Assembly: GCF_022965805.1 (NCBI RefSeq)
Contig: NC_133101.1
Span: 20,617,054-20,681,053, forward strand
Source of the DNA: Primulina eburnea
Lineage: Eukaryota; Streptophyta; Magnoliopsida; Lamiales; Gesneriaceae
Reading direction: 5' to 3'
Length of the DNA stretch: 64,000 nucleotides
This document shows positions 10,995-25,900 of the stretch, in pieces. Numbering within the stretch: the first letter of the stretch is position 1; every line of letters begins with the position of its first letter. The position numbers were made by a program, and so were the translations under genes. The notes under the pieces are model-generated. The model was not told the DNA's origin. It saw only the letters and a list, made by a program, of their open reading frames with translations, and did no database searches.

Positions 10995-13900
10995 TTAGTC
11001 CAACGTGATGTCTTCATTTGTTCGTTTAACTCTCTGTGGTTCATCTTCATTAGAATAGAGAGGTGCTCCCATTGAGTCCACCACTCTCACCTTTCAAAAA
11101 CAATCAAGTCTCGTTGAAAATTCGTGGATTAAGCTTGTATACAAAAGTAATAGTACAATAATACATCAGAAGCTGCCATCCTTGCAAAGTTTTAAGGGGA
11201 AAATATTTAAAAAAAAATAGGAGTGTTTTTAGAACCAGATTTCCCAAAAGCTCAAGCTATGAGAGATGATCCGTAAACTTTTACACTTAAAATGCTCCTT
11301 AGCATACAAGTCGGAGACCAGGGAATGTATGTTCGAACTTAATATTTACGGCATATGCATGGATTTCAATCAGTTGTTCGAAAAACCTAGAAAAATGATC
11401 CAAAAACAAATTCAACCGAATAGAAAAGGGATTTGCACACTAGTTCTGAAATTGAAACCTCCGCCCTCTGATATCATGTTAGAACCACTTCTTCTAGAAG
11501 TTTGAGCATATGCAAGATAGCTGTGATGTGTGTTCAAGGGATTAAGTACCTGCAATGGCTTCATGACATTCACCTTTGGATCATTAGTCCTTTCTAATGC
11601 GTCTTGAGCTTGTAATTCCATCGAATCTCGTACAAGCTGGCTCAGAAAGCTAACATCATCAGACATAACACCGAGTCCCTTCAAAAGCTTAGAGCCCAGC
11701 TGTAAACTTGACTGCAAAAATCAATAAAACCAGTCTGAACACTTTATCATTCTAAATCGTTCCTTATTAAATATTGAGGTCAGGATACCTCTGCATTTTC
11801 AAGAATTGCATCAGTTGCACCCGCTTTCTTCAAATCTAAGAGGTGCATCATGTCCCGAGCCCAAGCAAATATAGGAACCTGTGATGCCAAATGTTAAGAA
11901 CGTAACAAAACCTATAAGCTTGGGTAACGCCTTCGAGTAAATTTCTGTGTGACATGCCAATCTTCATGATTAATAGATAACTAATTAGCAAGCCACAGAG
12001 AATTAAGAATATGGATTATTTTTCACCTTCCACACATGACCAAGTAAATTGGCTATTCTGTTCCTTCGGTAGTTCCAAATTCAAGATCAACCCCAATTCC
12101 CCCTCCCACTTCCTAAAATATTTTGGCTTATATGTACGATATTTTGGCTCTGGCCTACCTACTCCCATTGTTGCTTTTTTTTTTGAGTAAGAATAAAATG
12201 GATGGTTTGAAATACAGACTAATTTACCCCAGGGAAGGCGAGACGAATCCTCTGAACAGCCTCGGATGTTTTCTTCTTCCCTGTATACATGACCATCACA
12301 GCTTTGGGGGAACCGATACCAGCAGACTGCAAAACTGCTGGACAGGAGCCATCGCCATAAAGGACTGGAAAACCAAGTTTTCTAGATGCCTATTATGGTA
12401 AAAACAAAAAAGAAACTTTTAACCAGATCATGAGATAAATTTGTCTTGAACACGGAGCAAATATGTTTAAGATTCAGGGGAAAATGCTGCAAATTCAAAC
12501 ATAATCAACTTTTCAAGTATTAATTCGAAACATTTCCCAAGAAAAGAACAACTAAGATCTGATTCCATTAAAATTATCGCTAGGAGTTAGGAACCTAAGT
12601 TTAGTGTATCTGATTAGTCAAGAATCAAGTAGAAGAGAGTTCTAGAAACGGTGAATTGGGGAAGAGGAAATGGAAATTATATAAAAGAAGGGAGTTGGCT
12701 AGAGTTTGGGCATCGATTATTCTATATTTTGAGAGTTGAACTAGCTTTTGCTAGGGTAGGGGTTTTAATCCTTGTAGAGAGGTAAATCTGAGAAATATTA
12801 TCAACATATGCAATTATATTTCAGCTTATGCCTTAAATCTTCTATTCTCCGTTCTTGTTGATTTCGGTAGTTGTAACATGATAACTGCAGTTTACTGCAC
12901 TTCTGTTGCAAGTATTTAACTTGGATTTTTGTTATTTCTTGAGCGGTGTTATGCGTTTTGTTGTCGTTTGTAGGAAACTAGGCGACAACTAAATATTTGT
13001 GGCATAAATGGCAAAGAAAGGCATTGAAAAATGGAAGGAAAAGAGGAAGGAAGGGCTGAAGATTTGGGCACAAGGACAGAGATTGCATCTATTCGAAGAT
13101 GGAGAACACTTCTTCTATCTTTGTTTTATTTCTTCCCTTATCATTGATTTCATTTTGGTGAATTGTTTCAAGACCATGTTTGGTTATTTTTTGAATTTTA
13201 TCATGAACTAATTGTCTCATCTAGAGGGACGACGTAATGAGACTGAAAACCATGTTTATGATCTTTTGACATAGTTATTGGAATTCATTGTATATTTTAG
13301 TTGTGTTTTCCTCATTTAATGTTTTCAATTTACTAACCATAAGTTGAATTATTTGTGTTTAGATTCATCACTCGGGAAAGAAGAATTTGAACAAGATAGA
13401 GGAAAATACATCAGTGGCTATTATAATGTTCGGAAGGCCAATAATTCCATTGAAGCCTTTGAAGGAATAAATTGTGTTGTATATGAATATTAGAATGGAT
13501 ATTAGATAATTAAACTCTATTCATCACTTGGGAAAGAGAATAGACCATTTTATGAATTATTGGCTAATAAATTAGAAGAGTTTGCGGTGGACATGCTGTT
13601 AGAAATTGAACATGGTGGAAAGTCGAGCAAATCGCACCTCTAGAATTCTCTCTAATTGATCTTCACTTGCAAATCCATAATCTGTTTCTTGCAAAATTTA
13701 GTAATCGAATATCCTATCATCATTGAAGCTCTAATACGATTAAGCTCAAATTAGTTTCATATATTTAGTGAAATATCAATTATTTATTCTCGTGGGAACG
13801 ATACTCTACTTACTTATCCTAAAATTGTCATTATGCGCTTGCAATTAAAATCACGCAACAAGTTTTTGGCACTGTTGCCATGAAATGAATTTCATCTGAT

Positions 13901-16900
13901 TTATACTAAATTGTTACTAATTTGTCTTAATTTTGATCTAGAGCAAATTTTTTTTTCTATTATCTCGTTTTAATTTTATTCATCTCTTAATTTTGATCTA
14001 GAGCAAATTTTTTTTTCTATTTTCTCGTTTTAATTTTATTCATCTCTGTGTATACAGTTTATGCCAGAAAACCAAAGCTTTGATTTTCTACTCTTCGATC
14101 CCGAGATAGAAAATATTGTCAAAGCGTTGAGAAAAGCGAGGAGAAGAATTGAGGCAAGTGGCTAAGAACAAGAACAATGGGAACGGGGAAGAAAATAACA
14201 ACCTGGTGCCAATCAGAGATCATTTTAGGCCAGTTATCAACACTAATTACTCCAATTGCTCGTCAGACCATCACTGCGGTCAATTTCGAGATGAACCGGC
14301 ATTGATAAATATTGTACAACAAAATCAATTTCGGTGTTCGGCTTCTGAGGATCCTAATCTACATCTGCATACCTTCTTGGAGATCGCCGATACTGTCAAA
14401 ATACATGGTGTTACTGAAGACACCATCAGATAACAACTGTTCCAGTTTCTCTTATGGACAGTGCACGAAGCTGGCTACAATCTTTGCATCTGAGTAGCAT
14501 CACAACTTGGGAGGATATCGCCTCGAAATTTCTGACCAAATATTTCCCACCACCCAAGTCCGCCCAATTGAAGATAGAGATCACAACTTTTTGGCAGCAA
14601 GACTCGGAGCAGTTATATGAAGCCTGGGAGCTCAACAATGAACTACTACGGAGATGTCCAACCCATAATTTTGAAGACTGGGAGCAAACCGAGTTGTTCT
14701 ACCACGGATTAAATGTACCAATGAGGCTGTCTATAGTGCCGCCTGACTGCCTCTTGATACTAGGTAGTTTTTTATGAGCACGGACATGATTTAGGCATTT
14801 ATTGAAATTGTTTGGGCCTGTGATTATTTTTTTTTTTCGATAAGAAACATAATAATATTATTAATATGTGATTGTTTCCATTACATGAAGTGGACTAGTG
14901 GTCCACTACCAAGGAAGAGAAAAGCATTCAATTAACAATACACATAAGTCCAATCTTGTAGAAGATCAAGTATCGATAAGCCCTGAAACTCTTTACTAGA
15001 TCCAATCCAGTTTGCTATTTTGATCTTGATTTTCTCCCAACATTCCTCTGTGTTGTCTTCCACTTCTTCAAAAATTCTTCTATTTCTCTCTAACCAGATT
15101 TCCAACAAATTCCATGGATCACCACTCCCCAAAAATTTTTACCTCTTTTGCCGAGCATTTGTCCAAGATCCGTATTAAACAAATCTTGTGTTGTTTTTGG
15201 CACAACCCAAACCAGTCTCATTTCTTCCAAAGCCCTAGCCCACAATTCGTTAGTGAACTTACAATGAATGAGCATATGATCTTATGTTTCCAAATCCTTA
15301 CGACACAACACGCACTAGTTGGGGCAGAAAGCACATTTAGGCCATCTCTTTTGCATCATCTCGGATGTCGGTAATTTTCCTAGGATTGCCGTCCACGAGA
15401 AAATTTGTATCTTTGTCGGAATTGGAGTTTTCCAAATTATATGGGAAATTTTGAAATCTTGGGCACGATTATTTGCGGAAAAGAACGATTGGAAAAAAGA
15501 TTTGACTGTGAACTTCCCGGACGGATCCCCTCCCACTCTCGAAAATCCTCGACCCCTTCCACCAATCTTACCCTCTCCAAAATGCCTAAAAACAAAGACA
15601 ACTGAATGATCTCCTCCTCTCGGAGAGATCTTCGGAAATCCAAATCCCAAGAGAAACCAAGTGACGACGTATCAAATGCAACAAAATAAGATATAGGCAA
15701 ATTATGAGCCGAAGAAATCTGAAATAAAGAAGGAAACAATTCCCGGAAAGGTAAATCCACCCACCAAAAATCCTCCCAAAACCTGACTTTTGTACCCCCT
15801 CCAACCACTAATCTCAGTAGTCGGTGATAAGTCGGGTAAGATCTAGAGATGAACTTCCACGGACATCTGAACGTGACATTCGCAGCCGATCCCGCATCTC
15901 ATCCATTTTCTTGTAACCCATACTTACTCTTTATTATTATTTTCCACAACGGCTCATTTTCAGCGTTAAACCTCCACCACCATTTTCCTGATAACGCTTT
16001 ATTTCTCAAACAAATATTCTCGATACCTAAGCCACATTTGTCTTTCGGTCTACAAACCCTTTCTCACCCAACCATATGACAATGTTGTTCACCCTCATTT
16101 CCATTTCATAGAAAATCTCTCGTTATTTTCTCCACCGGCCCCGCTACTCCTTTTGGTACCATGAAGAGGGACAAGAAGTATACAGGCAAAGCATTCAATA
16201 CAGCAGCTATCAATGTTACTCTTCCCTCTTTGGACAATAAAGCCTTTTTCTAAGTTGCCAATTTTCTAGTTATCTTAATCATGATAAATTCCCAAAAGGA
16301 CACGTATTTTATTGGCCAATGATCTCCGCGACAACCAATCCTCTGAGCTATCTCTTCCTTTTCAACTTCTTGATTTAAACCCAATAAAGCACTCTTGTCC
16401 CAATTGATCCTCAATCCTGACATATCACAAAACGACTTCACTACTTGCACCAAAAAGCTTATGTGTTCCTCCCTTTTAACAAAAAACAATGTATCATCCG
16501 CAAACTGGATATGCGATACTTCCACCTTTTCTCGGCCCACTTCAAACCCTCGGATTAAGTTCGCCTCCTTTGCTTTGTCCATCAAGCTTCCCAAAACGTC
16601 CACTACCATATTGAACAAAAATGGTGATAAAGGATCTCCCTGTCTAAGCCCTCTATATGCTTTAAATTTCCCTCTCGGTCTCCCATTGATCATGATGGAA
16701 AACGAGACATTAGATATGCATCCTCTTATCCATCCTCTCCATCTCAACCCGAAGCCCTTTTTCCCTAAAACGAAATCCCATTCAACATTGTCATACGCTT
16801 TTTCAAAATCAATTTTCAATACCCACCTTTTTTTCTTTTTCTTCTTCCCTTCTTCCACGAACTCATTCGCAATCAAACAACAGTCCAATATTTGTCTTCC

Positions 16901-19900
16901 CTCAATAAATGCATTTTGAGATTCTGACAATGTATGTGACAACACTTTTTTCATCCTTGTAGCCAGCACTTTTGCTATTATCTTGTATAAGCTCGTTGTG
17001 AGGCTAATGGGTCTGAAGTCTGTAACCTTTAATGAGTCATGTTTCTTTGGTATCAAACATATATACGATTCATTAGTAATCCCGTTTATGATCCCCCTTC
17101 ATAAAATTCTGCAAAAACCTTCATTAACTCGTCTTTGACTATATCCCAACAATCCTGATAAAGTGCCAAAGTATAACCATTGGGCCCCGGTGCTTTACAT
17201 CTGTCACACTCGAACACCGCCTTCTTAACCTCTTCTTCCAAGAATGGTCGTTCAAGCTGAACCCTCATATCATCGTCGATAGACCTCCATTCCACTCCTT
17301 CAATCCCAAATCCCCTCACATCTCTGTTACTATACAGTTTTTGGAAGGAATCGACAATGATTTTAACTATTTGACCTTCATCCTCTAACCACTCCATCAT
17401 CCATTTCCAATTTACTAATTATTGCCTCGCTTTTTCTGTGATTTAGTAAAGAATGGAAGAATTTGGTATTGTGATCTCCTTCTTTTAACCATTTTATCTT
17501 TGCTTTTTGATATAACATTCTGTTTCGTCGACACACCAATTCTTCCAACTCCCATTTTATTTCTTTTTTTTCAGCCACCCCTTTCTGCATTCTCCCTCCC
17601 CTCACTCTCCATTTCATCCAATCGAATAATCATGTATCGCAGTTCTGCCTCCCTCATCTCAAACTTCCCAAACTCCTCCTCGTTCCATAATTTAATCTCA
17701 TCCTTAATAGACTTCAGTTTTCTCGTGAATTTATATCCCACCCAGCCTTGAAGTCGTGGGCTATTCCACCATGTCAAAAATTTCCCTTAAAACTCTTATG
17801 TTTCAGCCATATGTTCTCAAATCTGAATGGACAAGGCCCCCATTTAAGTTTATGTGTCTCCAAAACAATTGGAAAATGATCCGATGTAATGCGCGGCAAA
17901 ACAAATTGCCTATGATATGGAAATAATTCCACCCACCCTCCCAAAAAGAAGAATCTATCTAATCTGCTGCAAATGGGTATCACCCTCAAATTTGACCATG
18001 TAAATTTCTCATTCAATAATGGGGGGGTCACACAATTCCAATTCTTGTATCAGCATATCAAAACAAGCCATACTTGTTGTTTGTGAATGACTATTTATTT
18101 TCTCGGTCAAATATCTCACAGCATTAAAATCCCCTCCCAAACACCACCTGTCCCCACACAAAACTCTCAAACCTGCCAATTCACCCAGAACTTATGTCTC
18201 AATTGCGCTTTGCATGGGCCATATGCTGCAGTAAACCACCAGCTATCTAGTTCTTTATCCTTTTCTATACAATACCGAAACCGTAAATTCCCCAGTCATA
18301 TTCTCCTTGATGTAGACCACCCTTGGATCCCACATAACCCAAATACACCTGGATCTGCCAATTGAGGGTAAATGAACCCATTCAACGAACCTTGATTTCC
18401 ACACACTGGACATAAAACTTCTGCCAACCACTTTTTTTTTTGTTTCTTGTAGAATAACTAAGTCAGGTTTCTCTTTGCGTAGCATATCTCGAATGAATCC
18501 CCTCCTCGTTGCCGACCCTCCGCCTTTTATATTCCAAGAGAAAATCTTCATTGAAACATCTTGTCTCCCCTTGCACGCATTCCATCTTTATTCAATTCGT
18601 CCCCCAGTTCCACCCTTTGTACTCCCATCATCTCCAAACATCCCCATTTCCGCTGTCATATTCGGACAATATCATCATCCCCCCACTGTCCTTATCACCC
18701 TCATGGATTTTGATCCCCGACATACCCGACTTATCACCAACCACTAGATCACCCTCAATCTCTAAATTCCTCCCTCCCCCAATAATCGTTTCCTACATTA
18801 TTTCAAATTATTTCAATGGATGCTCGAGAGACACTCTCAATAAGTATGGATCTTGATCAAATCACACACACACACACGTCATGATGTAATGAATTATTGT
18901 TGGGTATACTTGACTTGATTTGGATGATACTTTGAACCCAATGTTCACCCGGAAAATCATTTTCATCTGTGCAAGGATTGAACTTGGAAGAAAATGGTTA
19001 GAAACGTGAGTTACGTCACATAATTTAAGAGTTTGTGAAGTTCATCAGTAGTGTGATTATATCCGGGTGTTGGATTGGTTGTATAGGATTGGCATATCAC
19101 ACACATATACAAAATTTTGAGCGAAAACTGATGAACACTCGATAGAAGATTTAAACGTTAGATCTCTGAGGCTTGTTGCTTTCACAGTATTTCACGACTT
19201 TATTTTGTTTTCTCGTATTTTGATTCGTTGATTTTCCATTTCTTTGTTTTTGTTTTATTTTGTTTTGCTTCGGACTAGCAAAAGTCTAAGTTTGTGATAT
19301 TTGATAAGTAAATTTATTGTACTTCTATTGCATGTATTTAACTTAGATTTTTGTTATTTCTTGAGCGGTGTTATGCATTTTGTTGTCGTTTTTATCGTTT
19401 GTAGGAAACTAGGCAACAACTAAATATTTGTGGCATAAATGGCAAAGAAAGGCATTGAGAAATGGAAGGAAAAGAGAGAAGGAAGGACTGAAGAATGACC
19501 AAATCAGAAGGTCTATAATTCCATTGAAGCCTTTGAAGGAATTATTGTGTTGTTCATGTTATTTAATATTTGATTGTTAATAGGAATGTTAAAATCGATA
19601 TTAGATAACTAAATTCTATTCATCACTTGAGAAAAAGAATAGATCATTTTGTAAATTCTTGGCTAATAAATTAGAAGAGTTTGCAGTGGACATGCTGTTA
19701 GAAACTAAACATGGTGGAAAGTCGAGCGAAATCGCACCTCTAGAATTCTCTCTCTAGTTGATCTTCGTTTGCAAATCCATAATATGTTTCTTGCAAAATT
19801 TTAGTAATCGAATATCCTATCATCATCGAAGCTATAAATAGGATTAAGTTCAGGTTGGTTTCATAAATTTAGTGTAATATCAATTATTCATTCTTTGTAG

Positions 19901-22900
19901 GAACGATACTCTACTTATCATATGCTAAAACTTGACATCGTGCCCTTGCGAACGAAAAACAAACAACATAACACTAGGACCATGTACTATGGTATCTTTT
20001 TCTCTCAAGACATGGGGGCTGTAAGATTTTATGACCACAGCACCATATTACCAGCACTATTAATAATATGCTACACACAACTAGACAAGCAAGCACTACA
20101 CCTAAACCTTCATAACATTTTGATTCCTTGCAAAAACTGATTTTTCATTCTCATGTGATTTTCTTAACACTTACCTTCACAATGGAAGGGTCAAGATCAA
20201 AAGCAACATAAGGCCATCCTGCAACACCATCTATCCCAGAAGCCAATGGCGTGGACAAGAAATTGGCAAGAACCTTGAACAGGAGAAATTGTCGATCAAA
20301 ATTGACTAATGCTGTTCAGCTAAACAAATAGTTTATAAACTGCTGTACCTGAGCTTTTCGTCCAAATCCAACAATAACAATAGGTTCGCTGGCATTAAAA
20401 TTTACTGAGTCATCGGTTTTCTGCATCATCATAATATTTCAGTCAATAACTCAAAAGTATTATTTAAATATTTAAGATAGATTTGCTTTTTAAGAAATTG
20501 AAGTAACAGAGAAAAACAAAGCTGTCTTAGCATTCACAGATCAGGATGTCACACCTTGTAGATTGCCTAAAGATGCAATAATGAAAGATACAAAGAAGTG
20601 GCCTCTCCTTTAGCTAATCATTCCACCAAGCGTTCTCCATCAAGACTTTGTGCCAGTGTGGATGTTTACAACACAAGATAGTTATTTTAGGTACAAATTA
20701 ACTTCGCTAGCTAATTGAACCATGTTAATTATTGTGGTGTTGCTAGGGATTATGATATTAAATCAAAGCCCATTATACTATATAAAAGAACTAAGGCCCA
20801 AGAGTGAATTAAGTGGGAAAGGGGTGAGCAGATAGTATATTAGAGAAGGGAGAGAGGAAGTTGATTATTGATTGAGAATATTCCATTTTAGATTACTAGC
20901 TAGTGCTAGGGAGTACACAGAGACTTACTCTGGGAAAAGTTATCTTATATGTCTTATTTCATTTTCGTTCATTAATCAAATTACTATATTTTTCTGCTCT
21001 CCTTCCATTTCTGAACCAGCCTAACAGGTATACATTTTATAATTTAGCCCCATCCTCTATTGTTGCTATATATAAAATTCAACGCGTTTCAGAGACTTAC
21101 ACTCTCATTTTCAAACTTTTCACCAATAAAATCAGCTGCCTTTCTTCCTACTTCATTGAGTAGAGGGGTCAGTGCCATAGACAGAACAACAACAATTATG
21201 AGAAGTTTATTCAGCTCTAGTGGCAGCACACCAAGCCTATGAAAGTATATAAAAGTTAGCCTGTAATAGGAAACCCAAATAAAGAACATTGCACTCAAGC
21301 AAGAAAAGTCACAAACCTGTTTGCTAAAGAGAAAACAACAAATCCAAATTCACCTCCCTGGGAAAGAAGCAAACCTATCCTTACACTCTCTTGGAGAGTT
21401 AATCCAACTCGTGGACCTATTGCTGTTATAATCAATGTCTTGATTATTATCAACCCCGCCAAGAGTGAAAATACATTTGGCCATTCTCGGATAAGAAGCT
21501 GCACAAAACAAGTACAATAGTAAAACATGTTATCAGCTTTCTAAAGGACAAAAGCGTGATGAAAATAACATTTGAGAAAAAGATTATGCAAAGGTAAAGG
21601 TAGTTGTTAAAGAATATATTTTGGCATCAGATTTGATATTAAGTGACAAATGCATTCTAAATTAAGAGGATTAATATAGATAACCCTCTGGACATTGTGT
21701 CGTTGATATAGACCTTTATGGCCGAACCACAATAATTTTCCGGTCTCTTGTACAGAGGGACTTTTGTTGTATAAAAATCGGATTTTTCTGCAAAAGCTTT
21801 CGCCTTTGATAACTCGTATTACAGCTTTTGTCCACAATTCATGCCATGATGGGTATCAAAACTTTACAGAGGTGGCTCATGATTTCAACTAGGCAGGTAC
21901 GTGGCAGCATGTGATGAACTTCATCGCCACTTGCCTTGTTTGCCAACGGAATAATGTTGAACAACTTCAGCCGTCGGGGCTCCTGCAACCCCTACCTATC
22001 CCACATCAGGTTTGAGAGGATATTTCGAGTGTTTTTGTCGAAGGTCTTCCCTCTTCTCATGGGAAAATGTGCTCTTCGTCGTCGTTGAACGATTCTCCAA
22101 ATATGCACATTTTATTGCTCTATCACAACTTTATACGGCTGTTTCGGTGGCAAGAATATTCCTTGACAATGCATATAAACTGCACAGGCTGCCCGAATCC
22201 CATCAGCGATAGGGATGTTACTTTTATGAGTTCTTTTTGGAAGGAGTTTTTTCGGTTGCAAGGTTCCAAGCTTTGTTCCAGTTCTTCTTACCACCCACAA
22301 GCGGATTGGCAAACAGAGGTTGTTAATAGAGTTTTAGAAATGTCTACCTGAAGAAGTGGGTGGAGTGGCTTGCTTCGGTTGAATATTGCTACAATACGAG
22401 CTTTCACTCTTTTTGTGGGCTTCACATTTTGAGGTCTTCTTCAGCCAACAGCCACCTCAAATGCTATCATATTACCCAGGTATCGCTCGCCTCGAGGCTG
22501 TGGATCATGGTTACTCTTTCGGGATAAGGTGCTGCAAGATGTAAGGTATCAGTTGTTGCATGCACAAAACCATATGAAAGTGCAATACGACAGCAACCAC
22601 CGGGAGGTGCACTTTGATTTGGATGATTTGGTTTTATTGAAACTTCAGCCTTACCGCCATCTGAGTTTGTCCGCCCGAGCTAATCGAAAGTTATCTCCCA
22701 GGTTCTATGGGCCTTATAAGGTGTTGGCACGTGTTGGTTCAGTCTCTTATAAGCGGGAACTTCTGGAGTCCACCAAAATGCATCCAAACTTCCATATTTT
22801 GTTCCTGAAGCCTTTCCATGGGATTGAGTCCAGTGAGCCCACGCTTCCCTCTCTCCATCCAGGCGAGACCCTTCCTACTCCTTAGGTGATCCTTGACCAG

Positions 22901-25900
22901 CATGTTCACAACGGCAGGATGGAATTGCTGATCCATTGGCACGGTTTATCACCAGCTGAAGCTTCTTGGGAAGATACTTCATTATTCGTGCAGTGTTTCC
23001 TGTCTTTTTGTTTGCGGACAACCACCGTAGTCAAGGGGTGGGTGATGTCACAAGCACGGCAACAATCCAGGAAAGCGAGGAAGTCCAGGAATCCAAGTTT
23101 ACCAGAGGCAACAACCATGGCCGTTTCAAGCTCAAGGATTTGGATTTTCACGTATCAATTTATTTTGAATTTTGATAGGACTTGGCATTTAGGATTGGCT
23201 TTGCTTTTCAGATTTGATGTTTATCTTCTTTAGGGTTTGGTTATCTAGGACTCTTTTGTATTTATGTTCATCTTGCCTTGACTAAAAGTTATCAAATATT
23301 TTCCAAACAAAAGTGTTGAGATCTTGAGGTTCTCTCAAATCGAGCCTCAGCACATTTTATACAGTTGGTCACAAGGGTAGAAAATCTAATAAGAAGAAGG
23401 GAAATCTGGAATCTTCAGATTTCCCCATCAATCAACCTATTACACGATCCTTTGCTCGAGAATGTAACGACAAAATCTAAGCTGGTGAAAACTGACAAGA
23501 TAAATAAATACCTGTGTGTCGATAGAAGTCCCAGTCGTCACAAAAAATAACCCAAGAAGTAATCCTCTAAATGGCCTAATGTCAGCTTCAATTTGTGTGC
23601 GGAAGTTTGTTTCTGCTAGAAGGGCCCCAGCTAGAAAAGCTCCTAGCTGCAAATGAATATATGAACAATACATCTATTTCCCATGCTTCGAGACCAAATT
23701 GCACAAACCTCTCCACCAAAATCATAATCACATCTACCTATAAGGTTCAGAATTATTTATAAAAATTTGGTGCAAAATAAAATAATGTGTTTACATCTAC
23801 CTTGTCTCAGAATCTATCAAAATGTTAACATATATACCCGAAACAAAATTTGAAATATTCAACTTGACAACTATGTTTATATCAGTCTTATCCAACAGTT
23901 TACAAAAGAACGAAATCAAACCGTGTCACTGAAGCCCAATTTTTGTGTTATAAGTGATGTCCCAGAAACAGTCAGCAAGCAGAGAGCAACGAAAGCTTCT
24001 GAACTTCTAGTATCCGCAACAACCTGCAATCAACAACCAAGATTCAACAACCACAGCATATACAAAAATGCATCTGAAAATTTATTCTCCTCAAACAACA
24101 CTAATGCAGACCTCAAAAACCCGCCTCAGAAAATATTTTCCTCCTAGAGAAAGCAGACCTAGTCCACCTAAAGCTTTCAAACTTGCTTCAGCTAGCATTG
24201 GCCAAATACTTTCTTGCGCGAAATTCTGCAGATTATACATATTGAAGTGCCAGTATAAGTGGAGTAGCAACAACGTTAGGATGCTTGGAAGAATAAGTAT
24301 TTAAACTACCTGGCTTTCCAACACCGGCAATACAACGAGAAGGGGGACAACTGCAATATCCTACAAATATGCGTAGTATGACCAAAAAAAGGGCAACAGA
24401 CTTCACATGTTATGAAGAATTGAGTAAGACCAACCCAGCCAGTTCAGGGGAAAAAAAGGGAAAGCAAGAGCATGATAAGAAATATTTAGAAAATACATGA
24501 AACAAGGGATAAAGAAAATGAAATAGAGAACCTGGAATAAAAGTATGCCCAGTGTTGCCGACCCAAATTTAGTTGGAAGTTCTCCTTTCTCTGCGAGAAG
24601 CTATATATCACATGAAAGAATAATGTCACCCAAGAGGCATATATGGTGGTACTAAACCATCCAAAAAGATTCAACCCATGTCGTATCAAAATCGGAATAG
24701 TCTCTTCATTTCCTAATATTACAGATGCTGAGAGAATCACAGACAAAAATTATATTGAACAAAAGCAATCTGATACAGCCATATCCCCTAAAATGCGTAC
24801 AGATTAAACTTGAGCATATTACAGTCAGTCCCCAATACACCGCCATCATTATTAGTAAAGAAACACGATCGAAAAGTCTTCAAAATGAGGAGAGTTAAAA
24901 CGCATACAGATTAAACTTGAGCTTATTACAGTCCACAGTCCCCAATGCACCACCATCATTATAAGTAAATTGAAAAGTTTTCAAAATGAGGAGAGTTAAA
25001 ATAAGTTTTAGCACATGATACAAAACTATTAGCATGCTCAATAACTCCTTGATAAGAAAGCTAACTACTTCAAGAAAATGATTGTATTACATCTTGGTGT
25101 TAGGATTTAGAACCAGGAAATATGTTTCAAAATGCCATTATGATAGCTTATTAATGATTATTGTGTAGTAAAGATCACACTATCAATTATAAACAATAAA
25201 AAGCATATGTGTTTACATGATAGACAAAACGGTGATGTGTACAAATAATTGTTTTGGCCAAGGAATTGTTGACAAACATATGAGTTCTAATGGTTTAAAT
25301 TTTAATCAAGTACTAGTGTATTTTAATCATACCTTAGATAATTAGTTCTTTATAAAAGAATATCTAGAATTTTAAACATGCAATACAGCCGTTTATAAAC
25401 GTCATATTTTTTATGAACTAATGATTACTAACTGGTACCTCAAGACTTGACAATCATACTATCGTAACATTTCTTTTTGACACAGGAATCAAATTATTGC
25501 ATGATGAATTAGTTTGCATGTAATATAGTTTTATGCATGATAAAGGTTCTAAAGATACTCAAATAAAAGTTCCATGCACGCACTACCACCTCATAAGTTA
25601 AACAGCTTAGATTAGATGTATAAAATGGAGATTAAAAAGGACATGAAATATTAGAGAAAAATCTGGCATCTTTTAGAGAGTAATGTGCACTTGTACAAGT
25701 GGCTGAATACAAAAAATGATCCTTTTCTCTAATCAATTTTTAAGCTGAAATACCTGAAGAACAAAGGCTGAAGACGACAACGAAAGTGCAGCACCAATTA
25801 CCACAGCTTCATCAACACTTCGAATATTGACCTACAATTTTTGACAACTCTATTGCAGGCCCAACAGAAGACAAGACAAACCAGTGACTTAAAAAATAAT

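Larger units (their letters stand above)
12879..19968 (+). mobile_element. Athila-type Ty3 retrotransposon, defective, in a KEA3 intron
   Basis: Two direct LTRs, a perfect 5-bp target duplication TAACA, a putative primer site and a gag fragment define the element on the plus strand, opposite to KEA3. No protease, reverse transcriptase or integrase of its own is seen between gag and the 3' LTR. A LINE occupies most of the interior (14827 to about 18855). The 3' LTR carries an internal deletion relative to the 5' LTR. It is therefore old and immobile by itself. Confidence 0.88.
12390..20174 (-). other. KEA3 intron 14, expanded to 7.8 kb by transposons
   Basis: The intron between the exon ending in the A-F-P-G codons and the exon starting V-L-A-N-F-L-S holds the whole Athila element with its inner LINE. 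Only about 690 bp (12390-12873 and 19974-20174) look like original intron. Splice sites on both sides remain canonical, so the gene can still be spliced. Confidence 0.85.

Noticed and set aside
10835..11050. 71-codon minus-strand ORF as a separate small gene
   Set aside because: It overlaps the last KEA3 exon in another frame. The KEA3 frame joins in phase at M-K-P-L-Q|V-R-V-V-D and ends at 10995.
16395..16919. 174-codon plus-strand ORF
   Set aside because: It is the complement of LINE reverse transcriptase, whose motifs are unmistakable on the minus strand.
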